DNA of 64,000 nt from Epiperipatus broadwayi (GCA_028023455.1 JAQFVV010012416.1:3517594-3581593), one strand, 5' to 3'. Counted from the stretch's first letter, positions 1-12,892 are shown. Numbers and translations: made by a program. Notes: generated by a model not told the origin, from the letters alone.

Positions 1-784
1 TTCAATTAAATTCATGATTGAGTTAAAATAAAACTAAAAAATTAGCATTCTTGGAGGTTCTGGGGTAACAAAATTTCCTGATGGCAAAATCAAATCTACT
101 GTTTACTGAAAATTCACAGATACAGAAAAATATTTAGCTTATACTTAAATAATTATAGCAAGAATGGTATGATTACCATAAGATAACAGAGCAAAAACCA
201 AGTTTTTTCAGAAGCCAATAATTTGAAAAAATTCCAACATTAGACAAATTCGTATTAAGAATATTCAGTTATTAGTTATCATTTAAAAAGAACTTAAATA
301 GACATCAAAAAGAAACATAAAAAAACCCAATCAGTACTACAATGCATCCATACACACTAGGAATAACAGATAAACTAAAAAATCTAAAATCAATATATCA
401 TATCATAAAGCTTTATAAAACTTACTGTATACTTTGAGAAACTCTAATCTCTACTGAACATAACTTAAAATACTGAAAGACAAGAACTTACTGCACAAAG
501 TATTATGTTAATATAAAAGAACATGTTGGTGAAGCTAATTACCCCATTGAAAACTGATTCAAAAACATAGATGTGTTTAAAATAGCAGACCACCACATGC
601 AGCAATGAATATATATGTTCAGTTGAAAAAAACACGAATATTAAGCAATGAGCAGAAAATAAAAAGAATATTTATGGATGTTCCTCATATCATAATAGTA
701 AATAACCTCATAAATCCATTTAATGTAATAATTCATAATATTTAGAATAATATTTCCATTAAAAAAGAAAAATGGCCAAATCAG
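1..784. other. AT-rich sequence without recognised gene
   Basis: I see no convincing coding region, RNA gene or structured repeat here on either strand. The sequence is rich in A/T runs, as expected for intergenic or intronic DNA of an AT-rich animal genome. If the EAAT gene at 20-31 kb continues toward lower coordinates, this stretch could be part of one of its introns. Confidence 0.5.
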
Positions 785-870
785 GAGAGAATAGCCTAGC
801 TGATTGGAGTGTCATTTTAAATTCAGTATTCATGAATCTAAAGATCACTGATTCTATTCCCATCATTGAT
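785..870 (+). repeat. tRNA-like SINE head relic
   Basis: Positions 792-802 match the Pol III A-box consensus TRGYNNARNNG exactly. Positions 850-860 resemble a B-box with two mismatches. The spacing of about 50 nt suits a tRNA-derived promoter. No poly-A tail or target duplication is obvious, so this is at best a decayed SINE head; chance similarity is possible. Confidence 0.35.
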
Positions 871-2520
871 CATGCCAGCAATATCTGAAGAAGATATGCA
901 AATAATCTTAATATCACTTTAATGTTGTGTGTTAATCTGCATTATTACTAACAATTAACATAATTGGAAAAGCATAAATAATGATTGAATTTTTGTAAAA
1001 ATATTTAACAAACTAAATAATGGAGATAATCCTGCACATGATTATAAATACTTTTAATGTTATGGTATCCTTGTATATTGTAATTTAAATTTTACTAATT
1101 ATTATTTTACTTGGAAAATGTGCCATCTGGTGATAAAAAGTGAATATGATAAATCAGTTTGTTTAGTCACTACTATTTTCTTTTTTTCATTTCGTATACT
1201 GGATTTTTAAGCCATTTCATTTCTAAATGCTTCAAACAACTTTTGTGCTTATATATATATTATAACTGTCCAAAATGTACAGCTATCTGCAAATCATCCA
1301 AGGGCAATTTGCATAGGATATCCACATTCTGACATCACAGAATAAACAACTTTTTTTTTTTTATAATCTGCTAAAATCAGTTGGACACATGAGACTATCG
1401 TATTCTAATTAATTTATTGATTGCAAAATAATGAAAAATGCTAAAAATAATGAGACAATACAATTTATTAACATATATACAATTTTAAAATGCACCCATG
1501 TCAGCATAACTTGTCTGCCCTATCAATTTTTAAAACAAGTTGATACAATTAACAATTGATTAACTTTATGCAGAGATAATACATTTTTAACTGATTCTGA
1601 ACAGATATATTCTTGCTACATAGATCAATGATCACTGTTATTTATTACAGTTTAAAATTTAATAAACCTACAGTTTGAGGGTACCCTAAATTCATTAATT
1701 ATTTAAATAACAGGACTATCATAAATACTTTTAGGCTGTAATATAGATAATTAACTAAATGCTATATTTGCAAATATAAGAGGCAGCATCTGCATTACAT
1801 TACTTGTGGATAAATAAATACATGTGAGCTAGGAATACGCTATATGATAGGAATTTTCACCTATCACATACTATTGTACTAAACATAAGAGTGACTGGCA
1901 ATCATAAAACAGTATCATCCAAGACATGCACAAAAACAAAGCAGATATATAGTAGAAATGTCCATCTATGGCACACCACTATTCTACATAAGATAATGAC
2001 TGCAAGTGACCAGCAATTTCAATGGTATCACAATAATTTTATACAAACAAATCTCATATATAAACAAGACAGCATGAAATAAAGTTATAGCAGTTCACTT
2101 ACATCAATACTCTCAATTATCATTCCCCAAAACTGGAGGGAAGTTTGCTTAAAACTGTAAAAAAACAATCTTAATTTATTCCGTTTATGCAACCTGTTTT
2201 ATATTTGCAGGAAGTGAAAATGTCTGGTTTTAAAAAGTCTTTAAAAGCATAGCCAGAAATTGTGAAAATAAGATAATTGATTTTTATAAAGAAATTACTT
2301 TGAAATTTTATGCTGCCTGGATTGTGGTGTGATTAAATAAAGCAAAATAGAAATCTCCTGTCAAGCTAGTTTATAAATAGATTTGCAAAATCAATAATAA
2401 CAGTAATTTATATAAATAATGGAGATACATATTTGATGTCAGTATTAGAGATTTATAATAACATAGTTTTAAAGTTCATACCCATTCCCTTTTCATCATT
2501 AAGAGTTCAAGTTCAGATTT
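871..2520. other. AT-rich sequence without recognised gene
   Basis: Only short ORFs with no family resemblance occur here. There is a T run at about 1351-1362 and short AT microsatellites. Nothing else can be supported. Confidence 0.5.
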
Positions 2521-2780
2521 CAGGTATTGGTATACTTTTAGCGGACTCCATTTATTCACCCATAGCTATAGTGTTGGTAGGCTAATTGTTGATTGGTGGC
2601 TGGTTTTCCCCCATGTGTCAGCAATATAATGGATACAATGCTGTTTCTACATTAGCTGATGGCTTTGCCCCATACTTTTCTATGGATCTTCAGCCTTCAT
2701 TCAGCTGGCTGGCAAAGGTTATGTCTTCTCTAGTTTTCTATTGTATTTATCAACACCAGGCACAATAAGTATATTGAAGA
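2521..2780. other. Less AT-rich island, unclassified
   Basis: This stretch is less AT-rich than its surroundings and holds a 60-codon plus-strand ORF (2586-2768) rich in aromatic residues. I recognise no family. The composition and the lack of splice-like boundaries suggest a decayed transposable-element fragment more than a host exon. Confidence 0.25.
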
Positions 2781-2944
2781 CACAATCAATATCTAATCAG
2801 CAACAATAATGATTCAGCAGTAATCAATAATTGTACAGCAATAATAAAAGTATATCATCAATAATCAATCAACCATATAATATTAAATCATCCATGCACT
2901 TTACTACTGTTACACAATGCTTTATTTACCACCCTCTTTTACAG

Positions 2945-2979
2945 TTTACAGTTTTGATTGCTCCAGCAATCTTCTTCAG
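2945..2979 (-). ncRNA. Hammerhead-like motif (second type), degenerate
   Basis: Reading the minus strand from 2979: CTGAAGA, an extra A, a 6-bp stem (GATTGC / GCAATC) with loop TGGA, then AAAAC in place of GAAAC. It aligns with the motifs at 34242-34275 and 52500-52532. There the stem II sequence differs but is still paired, so the stem changes look compensatory. The G of GAAA is lost, so this copy should be inactive. It is probably the terminal motif of an old Penelope-like or related retroelement. Confidence 0.4.
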
Positions 2980-3129
2980 AACCTTTATATTTCCTAACTT
3001 CAATCAAAATAGTAATTATTGAGCATACCCCTATTTCTAGTTCCTGGAATTGATTATCAGCAAAATCAGATCCATCAGCTGTCATTTCAACTCATTGATC
3101 TATTCGTGGCAGATACCACCAACTTCATT

Positions 3130-5820
3130 TTGGTCCGCAGCTTATTTATCCAATCATGATATTTACAAAATTTTATCTTTGAAAGGGATTACTAGACTAA
3201 ATTACATCATATCTCATTAATTAATCAATTTGTTTATAAGAATTTTAATTACCTTTTCTAAGATAATCCCATTTCCACAATATAATTATAAAATACTTTT
3301 ACAAATGTTAATAAAGCGAATTAGCCAATTTACAGCTTTGAGGACAATTGCGCTACACATGCAAACGGACTAGTATAAATGTTAATAAAATAAATATCCT
3401 GTTTTAAATTACTTTTAAAATAAACTTCTAATTAATCATACCATATACATTTAACTGTGCATATAAATAACATATGCACATAATTATTTATTAAAATTGT
3501 TGAAAATCTTTACTTTTGAAATAAACTTCTAATTTTTAAATTACAGACATGAAGCATATATAAATGTGCGTGCAGAGGAAATGAATTATTTATATTCCAT
3601 ATCTATTATTTATTTTCTTCTATAATAAACATTTTTATTTATCTTATTTTTTCCTTCAGAATATCTTAAAACTCAGAATCCTGATGCATTTATTTCTCTT
3701 TTCATTACAATCATTTGAATTTTTAAAGTTCAGTCAATCTATAACTTCTTTTAATTTGTAAAAAAGTACAACGAAACCAAATTTTTTAACTAAATCATTT
3801 GTTTTCATTATTTAGAAGTTTTTTTTTTTTAAAAAAAAATTAGTTTTCTAATATAAACAAATAATACCAGTCTACTCTTCTATGAACTTATCAGAATACA
3901 AATACAATATTATATTTAAACTTCCAAAATTTCTGACAGTTTCAACTGCCCAATAGTCTTCTTCAGATATCTTTTCAATAATTCAAAAAATTATTTAAAC
4001 TTTTAGAAAAAATATTTAAATTTTCATTTGCTTTTGTCAATCTTTTTTTTTTTTCACTGGGCTGAATCTACAATTTTATTTTTAACTTATATTTCATTTC
4101 CACAATGATTATTCATTTCAATTTCATTATTGTCTGCTGCATTAATTTTTTATATTTATTTGATTTCAAATCTCTACACTCTTTATATTATTTTGGATTA
4201 GATGTTTCAACTTTATCTTGTTTCATATTTAGTAACATCAAAGTTACAAGTTCATTTTGAATTTTTATGATGAAGACTACAAGAGTACTCAATTTTTTTA
4301 AATTTGATTCTACAATATTTTATCATTTTTTTAAAGATATTTGTCATTATTTATTTTTATTCATTTATTGCTTTTAATGTGGTAATGGCAGATATTGATC
4401 CTGCAAAAAATGTATCTTATATCTCTTGCTTGTTGTAATTTTTCTTTTTTGAATTATCTGGCAAGAAATAACTAATTATTAATATGCTTTAGTTTTTACA
4501 CATTTGAAAAAAATCATACCCTCTTTTCAGCTGCAATCTCTATTTGCCCTATTAAATCCCAGTATTGTTTTATACTGTCAATTTTTTCTTTGTCTCTTGC
4601 CGTATTTCTGTTCTTTATGATAATCATATCTTTATTTTATTCATTGTATAAATATTAAACAAAACCCCATTTCAAATACAGTATTTACATTTTTTTCAAA
4701 GTGGATATTAGAGAAAATGCTTAACTATTGATATTAATTTTATAAATAGTTTTTGTTTCATTTGTTCTAAATTAACATATATTTTATATTTCATTAATGA
4801 ATGATTGTTGCTTTTCTTATATCTATATGTATATTAATTTTGAAATACGTATTTTCTCTTACTCAAAATATAATACGATTCTATTACCGTTTTAGCTCTC
4901 ATGCCAATTTTTTATTTTGGATATTTCTCAAAATTAGAATTTATGGCAAACAGTTTTTTTTTTCTTTCCATGCTTTTAATTTTACAAACTTCCTCTTCTC
5001 CCATTTATTGACATCCAAATTACACCACAGCTGTTTCATATTACCATTTAAAAATGTGATTTGGTCTGACAAAAACAATTTTTTCAATCTATATAAAGAT
5101 TGTATACTTCATTAGAATGAGTCATACATTTAAAAATATCATTAAATTAAATAATGCATTTTGCTATACTCTCTAATAAATCATCAAACTTCACAAAGTT
5201 GTTCTAAATGTTATTTATAGTAAACCATACTTCATTTGCTCATTCAATAATCATGCTTTTATTGCAAAATGCATCCATTCTTCAAGTTAATTATCTCTTT
5301 ATCTAATTTTATAGCCTGGCAATTACTCATGTGATATTATATTTTTTTATTACAGTTCTTGTGATCTTCTTTTTCACTTGATGGAGAGAAAAGAGGAATT
5401 AAAAACACACATTCCTTACATTTAAACAACTTCAAACAACATTTTAGAAAGAAAATGATCTTAAACCCAGTGAAACAAAAGCTTTATATTGGCTGATATA
5501 CAATAGACAGACACCCATCCACATTATTAATCATATGGGTACCATGCACATCTTAGTGCAATGTGTAATCTGAAAAATACTGCAGCTCAACGTCTATGAA
5601 AATTCCAAACAATAAATTATTTGATTATTTTATTAATATATATTTAGTGATATGAATAGACCTTAGTAATTTTCTTTGCTTGGTTCCATTAATGTTTCTG
5701 GGAGATGTCAAAGGTTTTATTTAATATTAATTTTGCAGACTTCTATTACCATTTTTTTACAATGAGGGGAGGGGGTATGAATAACAGTGGAGAATCTCTA
5801 TATTTAGTCACTTTATAGTA
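3130..5820. other. AT-rich sequence without recognised gene
   Basis: Very T-rich on the plus strand, with several homopolymer runs. The longest ORF (4801-5115) is composed of F, I, L, Y and N codons as expected by chance from AT-rich DNA, and shows no motif. No repeat with clear boundaries was found. Confidence 0.5.
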
Positions 5821-5821
5821 G

Positions 5822-6213
5822 CAATTTCTCCATACAATAGTGCTACCCAATGCAAGTCTTAATAATCAAAGAATGCAAAAAGGTTTGTGCATAAAACCCC
5901 TAGCTACTGCCTACTCATCCTATATCCCCAGACTAGTTTTGAACTTATGGTTTTCATCAGGAAGAAGCCTTGAATACCTATCATAGGATCTAATGCAACC
6001 CTCCAGCAGTCACCTTTTATCTCATCACTGATGAAATCCACAAGCTAGAAACTAGTCTGGGAATAGCGATGAGAAGATACTAGATAGAAAATTTTATCAC
6101 AAACTTTCTTGCATCCATTGATTGTTAAGGCTTGCACTGGGTGTCACTACTGTATGGAAAATTTGCAGCTGTATTAACAGCTTGTGTAGGCATAGGAAAT
6201 AATAATCATATGA
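5822..6213. mobile_element. Hammerhead-repeat copy H1, inverted and diverged
   Basis: This is an old copy of the ~450-bp hammerhead-bearing repeat arranged as a foldback: a minus-sense half (about 5822-6022) and a plus-sense half (about 6023-6213). The plus half keeps CTGATGA at 6028-6034, GAAA at 6048-6051 and the ACTAGTC block, but its stem II pairing is broken. The minus half keeps CTGATGA but has lost GAAA. Both are therefore probably dead ribozymes. No target duplication is visible. Confidence 0.65.
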
Positions 6214-6494
6214 CGTTTTAATGGTTTTACATGATTTATGTAATTATAGAAAAAGCAGTTTATTTTACTTAACCAAATTAATCGAACTGCAAAATAATGA
6301 TAAAAAATAAAAACCAGATACATTTTATTTGAAAATACACTGCAATTTAATTCTTTGATGGTAGTAGTTATATTCCCACAATTAATCATCTGTCTAAAAT
6401 CTAATTATGTTAATCAGCTAAAGGGTTAATACAATAAATATATATCATGGGAATATAGATTTGTAAATGGATGTTTAATGATTTTAGCCTAGAG

Positions 6495-6958
6495 CAGGGG
6501 TGAGTAAATAGCAGCCTGAGGGCCACATGTGGCCTGCTAAGAGTTTTTATGTGGCCCACCAAGACAATCAGAAAAATCCACTTTGAAGTGAGATTTCCTT
6601 CCCGTGCATGACCGAAGATTCATCTCTTATTTTCCACTAGGATGGCCATGTCAATACACATACACAGTATAGATATGATGTGCAATGCTTTTCCAGTTGA
6701 TTTGGTTAATTTCAATTTTGTCTTTGCAATAGCAAATATATACATTTCCAACTTTAGTGAATCCATGAACCCTCCGAAAAAATGTAAAATTGGTGATGAA
6801 TGTTGTGTGTTTAATGAAGAATGGACAAACAAATATTTCTTTGGTAATACAGGGAATAAAGCAGTGTGTTTATTGTGTCATGAAAAAAAGGTGTGGCCCT
6901 CCAACTAACCTTTGCTTCCACAAAGTGGCCCCTGAGCCAAAACAATTGCTCACCCCTG
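6495..6958 (+). mobile_element. hAT-type DNA transposon remnant (deletion derivative)
   Basis: The element is bounded by inverted termini starting CAGGGGTGAG (6495) and ending CTCACCCCTG (6958), the signature of hAT elements of the Charlie/ZBED type. It is flanked by imperfect 8-bp duplications, gcctagag (6487-6494) and gcctggaa (6959-6966), 6 of 8 matching. Inside, 6765-6893 encodes a short peptide with the pattern FNEEWTNKYFF followed by KAVCLLCHEKKV. This resembles the BED-like zinc finger at the N terminus of GTF2IRD2/ZMYM-like hAT transposases. The rest of the transposase is missing, so the copy is non-autonomous. What is seen: termini, partial finger. Family assignment is inference. Confidence 0.75.
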
Positions 6959-6966
6959 GCCTGGAA

Positions 6967-7621
6967 TATAAAATAAAAATTAAAAAAAATACTTAAATCC
7001 TCATAACCTACTGAGTGATAAGCCTAGTAAGTAATGGTATCTTTTTTCATTGTTTAATTTATAGAAACTGTTAGATTCTTTGGCCCAGCAGTGGGTTGTT
7101 TAAACACAGTTTTTCGTTTACTTATTATTATCAACAACTATAAATGTTAATGCCTCTTATCACACTAGTTATACAAGCTAGTCTCAAATCAGATAAATAA
7201 TGAGTTGCACTGAGCCTAAAATCACTTATTTACTGTATTATATTTGTTTTTGTTTTTTTAAATATGCTAAAAATAAATCTCTCATAAAAGTATGCCCCCC
7301 CCCCCTTCCATAAATTTTCCAGATTAAAGTGTTGCCAGAATATAGGTTACTGGGTTAATGATTTGCAAAATTGTAGATACTATAAAACACACCTTCAGAT
7401 ATAAATAATATACACAAGACATGTACCAAAACATGCTTAAATATATATATATAACAAGGTTAGCTAAGCAAACCACTCTCAAGCATGTAAATAAACGGAT
7501 AGTACATCATATTAATGCACAAAGAAGACCAATAACCACTGCCACTGTAATTGCAATTACTAAAAACGTTTTTTTTTGCCTTCTAATTATTAGGTGAATT
7601 TTAATTTCTTTTCATAGACTT
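6967..7621. other. AT-rich sequence with poly-C tract
   Basis: Apart from an 11-base C run at 7295-7305, unusual in this AT-rich context, I see nothing recognisable. Confidence 0.5.
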
Positions 7622-8299
7622 TCATCATTATCAACCATTATCAATCCACTGCAGGATGAAGGTCTCTCCAAGTTCAATTCATCTTCTTCAATCTTTAACT
7701 TGTCTTCTCCACATAACCCCTGCACACTTTCTTATTTTATTCATCCACTTCACATGTGGTCTTTTTTTTGGGGTCTTTTACAATCTCTTGGAATCCAGTT
7801 TAAGATTTCAATTGTCCATCTATTAACATCTCTTCTAGCAATATGTTCAGCCCAACTCCATTTCAGTCTTTTAATTTTTTCAATGAAATCAGTAACACCT
7901 GTTTGTTCTCTTACCCATATATTGCGTTTTCAATCTCTTCTTGTTACTCCCAACATGCATCTCTCCATATTTCTTTGAGTGGTCTGAAATCACTGATTAC
8001 TCTTCTACTAAGTGTCCAAGTTGCAGATCCATAAGTAAGAACTAGTAAAACACATTCATTAAAAACCTTCCTTTTCAAACACATAAGCATATTTCCTTTT
8101 AGTATCAAGTTATTTCTACCAAAAGCACCCAATCAAGTTTAATTCTATGATTAATTTCATCCATTATGTTTCCATCTGTATTAATAATCTGACCAAGGTA
8201 GCTGTAGCTATTAACTTCTTCTAACTCATCATAATCAATCTTTATTTTCATATTTTGCGAAAATCCATTAAACATTACTTTAGTTTTTTTAACATTCAT
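7622..8299 (-). mobile_element. RTE-like LINE 3' fragment, copy 1
   Basis: Translation on the minus strand gives the C-terminal part of the same reverse-transcriptase polyprotein as the 814-codon ORF at 55404-57848. It includes VKKTKVMFNGF, the DYDELEEV...YLGQIINTDGN block and a degraded VLTYGSATWTL block. Frameshifts split it into pieces. The 3' end lies at about 7622 and begins on the plus strand with an ATC-rich stretch (the reverse of the (GAT)n tail). The copy is 5'-truncated near 8299. It is not functional. Confidence 0.85.
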
Positions 8300-10780
8300 C
8301 TAACTTTCCTCTAACTTAAATTATTATCTTCAATAATTATAGTAACAAAATCTTTTAAACGAAATACTTTTTTTAGTCTAAAATTAAATAAAGTGACTTA
8401 GAAGCTTAATTCATTAATCAAGAGAAAAATTATCTACTTAAAACTACACTTTATATATATAAGTAAATTAAGATTCTTTTATACATATGCAGATTATTTT
8501 AATGCGAATTTGAAGTTATGTGATTCATATTTTTTCTTAATATCTTTCATATTTCACTATATTTATTAGATATCAAGAAATTTAAATTATTAATAACTTA
8601 TTTTGACTTGAAATACTTTTTTTTTTTTCAAAAATATAATGTTATATTAACAGCTAATGTGAATATGGCCTGAAGCTGTATTTAAAACTTAGCTTTTCTA
8701 TGTAAATAACCTATTTATACTAATGAGTAAATAATAATAATACATTTATAGTTACATATAAAGATATGCAATAAATATTCAAAAGATTTAACTTTTAAAA
8801 CATATTATGTTATATATAACAGAAATAAATAATCTTTTAAATTTTTAAAATGAAAAACGAAGATTTTATAAACTGAAAATAATCTTTCTAATGATAATGT
8901 TTTGATTGCGATCTTATTTTTTTAATATAGAAACAGAAAACCATTAACACAGCACAAGACTGAAAATGGTGCTAGTTGTCATCATGAATAAAAATAAAGT
9001 GGCCAACAGGTTTCTCTGTGCATAATTGCTGTGAGATTCTTGACTTCGTTTATGGAAAAGCCACAATACATCATATCACATTGAATCTGATTTCTTACCA
9101 GTTTACAAATGAATTCTAGTGATAATGATTAAAATATGTATGTAAAATTAAATATCGTAGTAATAAAAAAAAGTAAAAAAAGTTTGTCTTGCATTAATAT
9201 TTTTCAAATATTTGAAATTTTTTAGTCATACTTTATTTGCTTATTTTTTAATGCAGATTTTAAAGTAATTTTTCTTTGTTGTTTTGCTTTTATGTAAATT
9301 CTGAAAATTACAGAACCTATCCCCCATTTTTCAAGGTAAATTAAGTCTATTTTTGTGTGATTTTTTTAATGTGGGTTTTCTGTGGAATCTATCTACCGCA
9401 TAAAATGAGACCCAGGTGTATATATGTATATTATGACTATTGAGAATAAAGTCATAATGATGCATGTGATAAAACAATGAAAGCAGGTTACAATTATGGG
9501 CAGATCAGCAAGGTTAAAAGCAGATAGAATTAGGATTATTGCTATTATTTTATCACAGCTAAAAAGGGGAAAGTAAAACAAATGTTAGGCAAATTATGCA
9601 ATAGGTCTTATATAAATGTTTTAGGAATAACATATAGTTATGAATAATTTCAGTGACTTATTTTGTTTAATCGTAATCTGAAACAGGGGAGGCTGGGACA
9701 TTAGCTGCTGTTGGAATTATTTATGACAGTATTAAAAAAAAAAAAAAAGGAAAACATCTCTAGAGTTTTTTAATGCCTGTTTGCAAATGCTATTGAACCA
9801 TAAGTTTAAATTTTGATCATGGGAGAGAGGAGGATTCTTTATATATAAAAGTAGAATTATACACAGTGTAAAATTTGATTTAGTAATGACGTATTTTTTA
9901 AACATAAATTAAATGTTTTTATTGTAGAGTTGAAAATAATAAAATATACATTAGATTATTGAAAATAAAATAAATAAATAGCAATATTAAGACATACTGA
10001 AACAGTATATTTTATACAATTACTGTAAAAGCTAAATAAAAAATATTTTGTAAAGCTGATGAACAAGAAAACGACAAATCATTTAGTGAATAGAAACAAA
10101 GATTATGCATTTATTAAATAGTACCTGGGCAGGTGAAAAAATAGCTTGTGAGCTTTGAAGAACATCTTTTTGATTTAATAGGTAACTGATTTATAGAAAG
10201 ATCATGAAAGGTTGCGTGAATGGCATGGTTGATGTAGAATGGTTACCAAAAAAAAAAATCTTGTCTAATTGGCACCTGAAAATTTTATCAAATTATGCCC
10301 TGCCTGAATTTGATCTAGATTAAAAATGAGACAGGTAGATGTGCTACCAGGGCACCATGTAGTTTTTTGAAAGTAAGGCATATTTTAAGCACATTATCCT
10401 TTTACAGCCAAAAACTAATAAACATCTAATTATCCACATGCATTTAATATGTAAATCAAAAGCATGATGTTAGTTGCTTTAAACTTCTTTATTGTTTCGG
10501 TTAAATGTCATTTTAAAATTGATACAAAATTTGGAAGCACATGAAGCAATATTAAGTAAGTAGATTTCACAGAAATGATGGTCCAGAGTAGCATTGCTTA
10601 CTATTTAAATGTCCTGGAATTCTTTTGATAAGAAAAAATTTAGAATGACCAAATTCAATGCAAAGTGACTAAGTTATAAAAATGACTACAAAAAAGAACA
10701 TACCTTTTATTAAAAACTCAAAATTACAGATTACATAGTAATAAATGGAGAAATAAATTTTGAAATGATGTGATGTGATA
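8300..10780. other. AT-rich sequence without recognised gene
   Basis: No coding region, SINE or bounded repeat is evident. Homopolymer A and T runs are frequent, for example near 8620 and 9733. Short ORFs such as 9393-9581 (minus) are hydrophobic and low in complexity, with no family resemblance. Confidence 0.5.
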
Positions 10781-10789
10781 CCCTGTGGC

Positions 10790-11800
10790 TTCTCCTTTAT
10801 CAGAGTCAGAAATCTCAGTCACTATGACCAGAAAAACCTGTTAGCCACCTTACCTTCCATTTCCTACCCTGTTTTTACCATATTCTTCTCTATCCTATGC
10901 CATCCCATTTCCACAATGTAATTTTTGTCAGCTCTATGCCCTTTATATCTAAATTTCCCTTATCTTTTCCCAAACTCAGCACAAAAGTCAAGAACCCACT
11001 TTCTGTATAATCACTTTGTTTATATTTATTCTCATACAACTTCATAATTTGCCTCATCTCTGCTTGTAAGCATTTATATTCAATTAATAGATGCTTAATA
11101 TTTCTATGCCTTCCTTATATAACTTGTAGACTAAATCACCTGTATTTTTCTATTTATGTGCATATTTCCTTGTTGCTAACAATCCTGTTTGAGCCTTAAA
11201 CAGTAAATTACTCACCTTGCTATTATCATAAATTAACTCACACTCAATATTATATTTACTTTTATATATATTTAAACTCTTTTTACTCTCCATACTATTT
11301 CACCATCTCTCCAACTCCATATTTCTTATTAATGTATCTATTCTTTTATCCCATTTGTTGTCACTAAAACATTCAATAATTCTCCTACCACAATTATTCC
11401 ACCTTTTGTATAAATATACTGACATAAAGTTTTTATCCAAATCTTTTTTATACCGTACTATCTTTCTTATTCATCTCGTTGCCTGTCCTTTACTCATAAC
11501 TCAATTAAAAACTATTTTGACTATTCCCTTATCATCTATAAATTGCAATTACTGAACATTTTCATTTTGCTTTTTGAATCTCTCATATAAAAACTTGACC
11601 ATGCCATTTCTCTTTGATTTGCTACCTTTACCATTCACACATCTGCATCTAATGCACGTTTTTCTACTTCTCTTTGTACTTTTTCTAAGTAATTTAACAC
11701 CCTTTATTAATACATAATGCATTGTTACCATAAGTTAACCCTTCTACTGCCACTCCCTTCCATAGAGTTCTAGCTACATCATATTTATTATATGAAAACA
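10790..11800 (-). mobile_element. LINE relic (C-terminal region of a non-LTR ORF2)
   Basis: Minus-strand translation with a few frameshifts gives recognisable C-terminal LINE sequence. About 11790-11640 yields GLTYGNNALC...LEKVQREVEKR. About 11240-11180 yields SNLLFKAQTGLLATRKYAHK. About 11120-11070 yields a decayed zinc knuckle where C-x2-C...H-x4-C has become Y-x2-Y...H-x4-Y, followed by the LQAEM...LYENKYK helix and FLTFVLSLGKDKGNLDI. It differs from the RTE-like copies. Multiple stops and shifts mean a dead fragment. The clade cannot be fixed from this part. Confidence 0.65.
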
Positions 11801-12430
11801 CTATAAATTTCTTTATCAGTCCCTTTCTTTGCTTCATTTATAAGTTTTTTCCCCATTCATCCAAACAGTTTCTCTGATTATTTAAGACAATTCCCAAGCA
11901 TTGCTCTCTAGTATCAAAATAATACACATTGCAGATGAAAAATGAATCTACTTTCATCTGTTATCCATGAAGGATAATAGATCAAATAGAGAAATCAAAT
12001 GTCTTATTAGAATTAGCTAATAATTTAAATTCACACAGTGAAGATAATTTCTACTCATTTTAACACCTTGTAAACAAAAAAACATAAAATATGCAAAGAT
12101 CTAATTAAATAGAACTCAATAATATATAATAATTTAAATAATAAACCTTGAAGTGGTAGTTATATTAATGAAATAATTCTACTGTCAAAATAGTTCATAT
12201 TGCAAAGAAAAATAAACCATTTTCATCTTCTATCCATGTTATGACTAACACTTCAATATGTATTACTTCAATTATTATTTATTATTGAGTGTTATTTAAT
12301 TAGAATTGTACCAGAACATTATGGTACATGGCTTTAAAATGACATTTACTTTAATTAAAAAAAGACAATTTTAATTTATACAATTAGAATATATGTGAAG
12401 TCCTTGTTGTAATAAAAATAAGTTATTCAG
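11801..12430. other. AT-rich sequence with a diverged internal duplication
   Basis: Two stretches near 11907-11970 and 12180-12240 look like diverged copies of one another; both include a ...TTTCATCT...TATCCATG core. Otherwise nothing is recognised. Confidence 0.35.
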
Positions 12431-12443
12431 GTTTATTAAACTT

Positions 12444-12892
12444 AAAACAGGCAAAACTCTCTATATGTATTGCCACTCAGTGCAAGCCAGAGTAATCAAA
12501 TGATACTAGAAGGCTTGTGCATAAAATCCCCATCTAGTGCCTACTCATCCAACATCCCCAGACTAGTTTCTGGCTTGTGGCCTTCATCAGTGAGGAGCTT
12601 TGGATCTAAGAGCACTGCATCTAGATCATACAAACTAATGCAACACTCCAGCAGCCACCTTTTATCTCTACTTAATTACTAAACTATGAGACTTAAATTG
12701 AAAACACTTTAATATTTTCAATCCAAGCTCATTAGCTTATATAGTCATATAAGTCTGAACTCAGTTCAATACTTATACATTTTGGTGCCTTTAGTTCTTT
12801 AATAACCATAACCACCACTATCCTATTAGGCAGGATTGCTCCTAAGCCAATAAACATCACATGATCACCACTTCTTATGCTTGCTCTTAACT
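12444..12892 (-). mobile_element. Hammerhead-bearing retroelement-like repeat, single full monomer (H2)
   Basis: This 449-bp unit is flanked by a perfect 13-bp duplication gtttattaaactt (12431-12443 and 12893-12905), showing insertion as a discrete element. Sense is the minus strand: it starts near the AAGCATAAGAAGTGGTGATC end and finishes at GAGAGTTTTGCCTGTTTT. It carries a complete hammerhead-like core at complement(12547..12605). It has no ORF, no A-box or B-box that I recognise, and no poly-A tail, so it is non-autonomous and unlike a classical SINE. Related copies lie at 5.8, 15.1-16.4, 28.3, 31.4, 43.1, 45.7 and 61.7 kb, with the same ends in several. Mobilisation by a Penelope-like element is inference. 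Confidence 0.8.
12547..12605 (-). ncRNA. Hammerhead ribozyme-like motif, most intact copy
   Basis: Reading minus from 12605: outer stem I strand ATCCAA, internal loop AGC, inner stem I strand TCCTCA, core CTGATGA, stem II GGC-CACAA-GCC flanked by one A on each side, core GAAA, palindromic stem III ACTAGT, cleavage triplet GTC, inner stem I TGGGGA, loop TG, outer stem I TTGGAT. Both parts of stem I pair over 6 bp, with one G-U. The predicted scissile bond lies between 12561 and 12560. This matches a type I hammerhead with a minimal stem III that could be strengthened by dimerisation. The caveat is the A/A opposition where a G-C pair normally closes stem II. Confidence 0.7.

Noticed and set aside
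6620-6832. Minus-strand ORF of 70 codons overlapping the hAT remnant
   Set aside because: It is the shadow of the transposase-fragment frame.
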